64,000 bases of DNA from Gymnorhina tibicen (Eukaryota; Chordata; Aves; Passeriformes; Artamidae). A program made the translations under genes and the position numbers. Within the stretch, counting starts at the first letter, position 1. Every line of letters begins with the position of its first letter. A model generated the notes under the pieces. That model did no database searches and was not told where the DNA came from. It saw nothing but the letters and a program-made list of their open reading frames with translations. Positions 59,230 to 64,000 of the stretch are shown in pieces. Location of the stretch: NCBI GenBank assembly GCA_013399875.1, contig VXAZ01006888.1, positions 1 through 64,000 on the forward strand. Reading direction: 5' to 3'.

Positions 59230-62200
59230 AAAGAACAGTTTATTTGAAAACAATAACCAACTAATTTAGATATTGTGAAGAAAAAATACACTTATTGGGC
59301 TGTTTAGAGGTTATATGTAAAAGACGAATTACCTGTAACCTTCTGAAGATCTCTGTAATCACTTCTGTAGCAAATATGGTATTTGTCCAGTTTTTGGGGG
59401 AAGATTGCCTGTCATTCTTAAAGCACAATTAAATGGAATGGTACTTTGACAAACACAGAGAAAATACCCGTGAATATTATTTTCTAGAAGTTGTATGGAA
59501 TATGGATATAGCACATGCTAGTCTTGTTTTCATTTGAACATTAAAATACTGAATTCATCTAACATTTTATTGGTAGCAAATGATATTGTATGACTCAAAT
59601 TTTACTTTAGTTCTGCGCTTACAATGTACCTACTCACAAGAAATAGAAAACTATTAAATACTGTAGTCCAATCCTCAGAAAATTGAATGGAACTTTCATA
59701 CCAGTTATTTGTTTGTAGAAGTCATTTATGGGAGTCTTAAAAAGCTAAAAGCTTTTTGTGCTGATTATGTATATATTCGGCATATAGATTATTTATATGT
59801 GAAATGCTGCCTTAAATGCTTTTGATTGTATTCTTTCAAAAACACATGTATTGCAGTTCCATGACTGAGGAAGACTTAAAAATATTTGTGTTCTCATTTG
59901 CACTGCTGCAATTTGGCCGCTGCTTTACCAGTAATGCTTTAAAAATTATATGGAAGTAATTAATTTCTTCCTCTTCCTGTGCATTTTAATACAGTCTAAA
60001 GGTTCTAATTCATGTTCCTCCCTATCAATATTTCACTAAATGTAAATGCTGCATTAGCAACAATGTGCTTTTAGTACGTCTCTACTTCAATCATAGAAGA
60101 GCTAAACTGTTAGGGTGACATCCAGGTATAACACTCTACAGATTCATTCGGTTGCTGTATTTCATAGAAGTTGAGAATAACGTTTCTTGTTTTCAAAGAA
60201 GACTCTTTCTTAGTCTTGTGTTAGTATCCCTACTGATATATATTTTATTATTACATCATTCCTGAAGTGCCGCTGTTTTTTTCCATCACTTCTTGTATCT
60301 CTGAATCCTATAATAAATGAAACAAGACATCTTCTTTAGAAATTATCATTATGGCAATAAGCTCTGGTTCTAGAATATTTCAGAGCAGTGTTTCTCCTTT
60401 GATTCTTTTTTGTATCATACCAGAACCAATTATAATCTAGTTTCTATCACAATTCAAAGAAATATTGATTATAATATTTTGCTTAAGAAAGGATTTGTTT
60501 TCCTTTTCAGAAGCAAATAAATCAGCTAGGGGCAAGAAAATCATGTTTCATAGTTAATTCCTAGAGGCATATTGAACTGATTGCAATATCTCTTGTCATA
60601 CCAACAAGAAAAAAAGCAAAAAAAAAGGAAAAGGTGGTTTCCTAATGAAGAAGGGCATAAGTTGGAGTACATAGATGAGAAACTCTTTTTTGTTCTGAGG
60701 GTCAAATTTTAATTCCAAGCACATTTATTAGTATACATAAAAAATAAATGATGCTAAGAAAACCAAAATTGAAACAACAGCAATAGCAACAAATATAATA
60801 ACAGTGTAATGTAATCCAAAACCATAAATATGTGAGTTTAATACTTACGTTGTTAATGTGATTGAGTAAATTTTTGGGCTGCATTTAACTTATGGGATAC
60901 AGGTTGCCCAGTCCTATCTACTGCCAAATAAATGAATAGATTTCTTCATAAGGAAGTCTTTTGTGACATGTGGGTCCTCTGCTTTTTGGTGACTATTGTT
61001 CCTGAAGGGGGTCTAACATAGAGTCCTGTGAATTTTTTTTTCCCCTGCAGAGGACACTGATCCTTTTGAGCAATGAAAATCTTCCAAATCACCCTCATAA
61101 TGGGAAAACTTTGAGAGTCAGAAGGATTGCAATTTGATGGCACAGTAAACTTTAGATGACAAGCTTAGTCAGAACAAATGGCATAAATCCCTTCTTTTCA
61201 TTACCTTTGAGTTTTCTTGCTCGTGGGTCTATGCCACTTGACTATTCTAACTACAACTTTGTGACATGTGTTCCATGCTCCTATTACCATGCTGACAGTT
61301 ATCTTTGCTGAAAGTCATGTAGGGCAGTATCTATGAATAAGAAACTAGCTGATAATATGGTAACCAAAGAAAAGGAAGTGTTCTCTCACTGCACAGGAAA
61401 AGCAGAAGCATCTAGCTGAATTGACAGCTACAGTCTGCATTCAACTTTTACTATGCAAGGGACTCAGTAAAGTGCTAAACTGTTGTACAACAAAATTTTG
61501 TATATCTGTTAAAAGTATCTCCCCTTTTTTCAATCATGTATTTTTAATAAAGTACATTAACAAACTCAGAAAAATATTAAAAAGCCATATGGGTAGAGAA
61601 AGCAACTATTCACAAATGAGCAGAATGAGTGATTTCTACAAATAAGAAAAAATAGTACTATCTGAGATACAAAATGGGAATGCCATGCTATATGAGTAGT
61701 TTCAAAGAGAGAGAGGAAATCTGTGGTGGCTTAACAGTGAGCCCTGTGGCTTCTAACAGAGTCAGTTAAAATAAAAGAGGCAAACATTATTTTATCACAA
61801 CCAGGCACTGGCACAAAAAGTAAATTCAGCTGATTTAAGCTTCTGCTGGATATTCAACAATGCACATTATGACTGTAAGTATATATTATGTCCTAGAGAC
61901 AAGATCTTCAGAACAATTAAGCCCAACTCATGAAACAGAAGCAAATGGCATATCTGGAAGGTATCCTCCTGTAAAATGCAGTGCAGGATGATATTTATTG
62001 ATCCCTAATTTGGTTTAGTTGCCATAATTACTTCAGTATTGTATTACCCTATTTCATCTTTGAAGAATGTGCCATAGCCTCACTCCTGTTTTTGCAAAGG
62101 TCCCTTTAATCTACTGTGTCCATAAAAATGGACACATAGGGAAGTAATGATGTCATTTTTTTTTCCAGAATGAGAAACATAAAGATGTAAGAGAATAGAT

Positions 62201-64000
62201 TGAATTTGTCTGCTCCTTACCACAGAAATAATACTGAAATGGGCAATTTTCACTGACAGTTGAAAAATAATCTGGAGTCACAATACCTGATTTTTAAAAA
62301 AGAGCAACTGTTCTTAAGTTTCTTCTGTTTCTCATCATTATTCATTTGCTTAATTTATCACAGTTTTTACAGATTCTGAACTAAAAAAAATTACATAAAT
62401 GCAGACTGATATTCGGGATATCTACTGTAGCATAGTAAAAAATCCATAAAAATGTAAATAGTTCTTTTCTGTCTGTTGTGACATGCATCAAAATAATATA
62501 ACTAATGCTCTCATAAAATGTTTAATAGAATTGCTGTGATTAAAAGTTAATTCATAAGAAGACCTATTAATCTTTCATTCTAACTCATCAAGGATTAAAC
62601 AATAACAAAACAATACTGAAGCATAAAAGTGAAATTCACAAGTAAAACTTTTTTTTTCCTATAGTACTTTTAACACTAATTTTAAAATCAGTCAAAATCT
62701 TCCTTTTATTACATAATTTGTTAAAATTATATCTCTGTATTTTGAAAGTAAAGAGAAAATACACCCAAAAATATTGGTGGTAATTTAATATTATCAAATG
62801 TTGTTCAATTCTTGTCTACCTTTCTGTTTTTCTCTATTTTTCTGAGGATATCTGAGAATTTGGAAGATATCATTTGGAAACTTTGGCTACTGCAATTTAA
62901 CACTGCACCGGAGCATAATCTCAGAAAAGTTTAAAAAGCTGTATATACAAAAGTGCATATTTTTAAACATGACATGAGCTTTGCTATTTATACCCTTGCA
63001 GGTTAATTCTTACAAGATACATGAAATAAATATTTCTTGATTATGTCAAGTTGGACTAATATTACAAGCACTTTGCAGTACTTTGACAGCCTCTGGCTAT
63101 CCAAAACTAAAGCAGAACCTCCAGATAATTGATGAAGCATCAAAATACTGTACTCTAAGCTAGTGGTAAATAGTGGATGGAAAGGTCATTGGTTTGAAAA
63201 TAAAATAGATTGAAATGAATATAAATTATCTTTATGATGCTGAAAAGCTTGATTACTGAGATTGTAGACACAATTCTGTCCAGAAGCAATGTAGTGAAGA
63301 TTAATAAAAGTGGCATGCCTAAGTCCTGCTTTTTGAATTTTGAAAAACAAGGCAACATTTGACAGCTGAATAATAATAATAAAAATATCATTTGGAAAAG
63401 GATTTTTCCTACTCAAGATCTCAAGATGAAATATAAAAATGGTCTAATATTAAAGAATTATTTTATGTCTTTCTATTTTTACATTTATGGATATTATTTA
63501 AAAGGCTCACAGGTATGAGAAAGAAAATGAGGAGTAGCTGTCCCTTTAAAAAATTCTTTTTGTTTCTGGGATGATTTTTACTAGCAGAGATCTGCAGGAA
63601 AGTTTTAATGCTTTGTACAGTGACTAGAGGTCTTTTCCTTTCTGTTATCTCTGGTTTAGATTAGATGCTCAAGTATCTGTTTTCCTTGGATTATGCAAGG
63701 AAGAGTGTTAAAGGAGGCTTGGGCAGATCAAATAACCTATGCACATAAAACCAAAAGCCTCTGATGATACTTCTTTCTAGAGTGACTGGATGTGTTCTGC
63801 TAATTTGCTTGGAGGATTTGTTGTCAGTGGGAATGTTTGTAGTTCCCTGCAGATAAGTTTAAAATGTATGCTCTTGTTAGTTAATAGGAGGAGCTAGTTT
63901 AAAATGTCCAGGTTTTGGCAGGCTGGCAGGAAAGAAAAACTTTATATTGTGGTGTCTTTAAAACAGCTGGAGGGCAAGACAGAAACTATTCCAAGCCACA

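Larger units (their letters stand above)
55041..64000. other. AT-rich DNA, no gene recognised
   Basis: No exon, RNA gene or classified transposon was recognised. Patches with balanced, non-repetitive composition at about 55140-55560, 59880-60110 and 63500-63960 resemble conserved non-coding sequence. A GC-richer patch at about 57000-57360 with an 81-codon frame (57114-57359) shows no domain. A 102-codon frame at 57832-58140 also lacks any recognisable domain. G-rich tracts lie at 58628-58671 and 59205-59229. Confidence 0.5.

Noticed and set aside
1..64000. CRISPR array, operons, riboswitches or prokaryotic genes
   Set aside because: No regularly spaced repeats, no ribosome-binding-site/ORF organisation and no long ORFs. 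The repeat content is clearly that of a bird genome.

Overview
The window is AT-rich, gene-poor vertebrate DNA, almost certainly from a bird and most likely an oscine passerine. Several CR1 LINE 3' ends are present in both orientations. A short retroposon at 6067-6206 joins a tRNA-Ile-like head to a CR1-type tail, which is the architecture of the passerine TguSINE1 family. Several long terminal repeats (LTRs) resemble endogenous retrovirus families common in songbird genomes. All family names come from memory of consensus sequences, not from a search.

I find no convincing protein-coding exon, functional tRNA, rRNA, snRNA, CRISPR array or prokaryotic feature. The open reading frames are short, lack recognisable domains, and the longest ones lie in or antisense to CR1 and LTR sequence. 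The window is best read as an intergenic gene desert or part of a very large intron.

Layout:
- 0-3.75 kb is plain AT-rich DNA.
- 3.75-4.55 kb is a plus-strand ERVL-type LTR.
- About 6.1 kb is the tRNA/CR1 SINE.
- 6.2-14.5 kb is non-repetitive, with several stretches that look like conserved non-coding elements (10.9-11.6 kb and 12.9-13.5 kb).
- 14.50-15.45 kb is a complete minus-strand solo LTR with a 5-bp target-site duplication (TSD).
- 17.06-17.58 kb is a plus-strand CR1.
- 17.6-30.4 kb is AT-rich DNA with simple repeats.
- 30.39-31.12 kb is a probable solo LTR.
- 36.69-37.29 kb is an LTR whose U3 part appears inverted.
- 40.98-42.10 kb is an ERVL LTR fragment abutting an internally deleted CR1.
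- 44.43-44.92 kb and 53.80-54.29 kb are two direct copies of an unclassified 496-bp sequence.
- 48.91-49.61 kb is a complete plus-strand solo LTR with a 5-bp TSD.
- 50.46-52.86 kb is a cluster of minus-strand CR1 fragments around an unclassified GC-richer stretch with the longest ORF (222 codons).
- 54.91-55.04 kb is a CR1 3' end.
- 55-64 kb is AT-rich DNA with a G-quadruplex motif and candidate conserved elements.

No genes work together here. The window records retroposon history: CR1 supplied both autonomous copies and the SINE tail, and retroviral insertions were reduced to solo LTRs. The observations most worth following up are the 496-bp duplicated unit, the chimeric or inverted LTR structures, and the conserved-element candidates.
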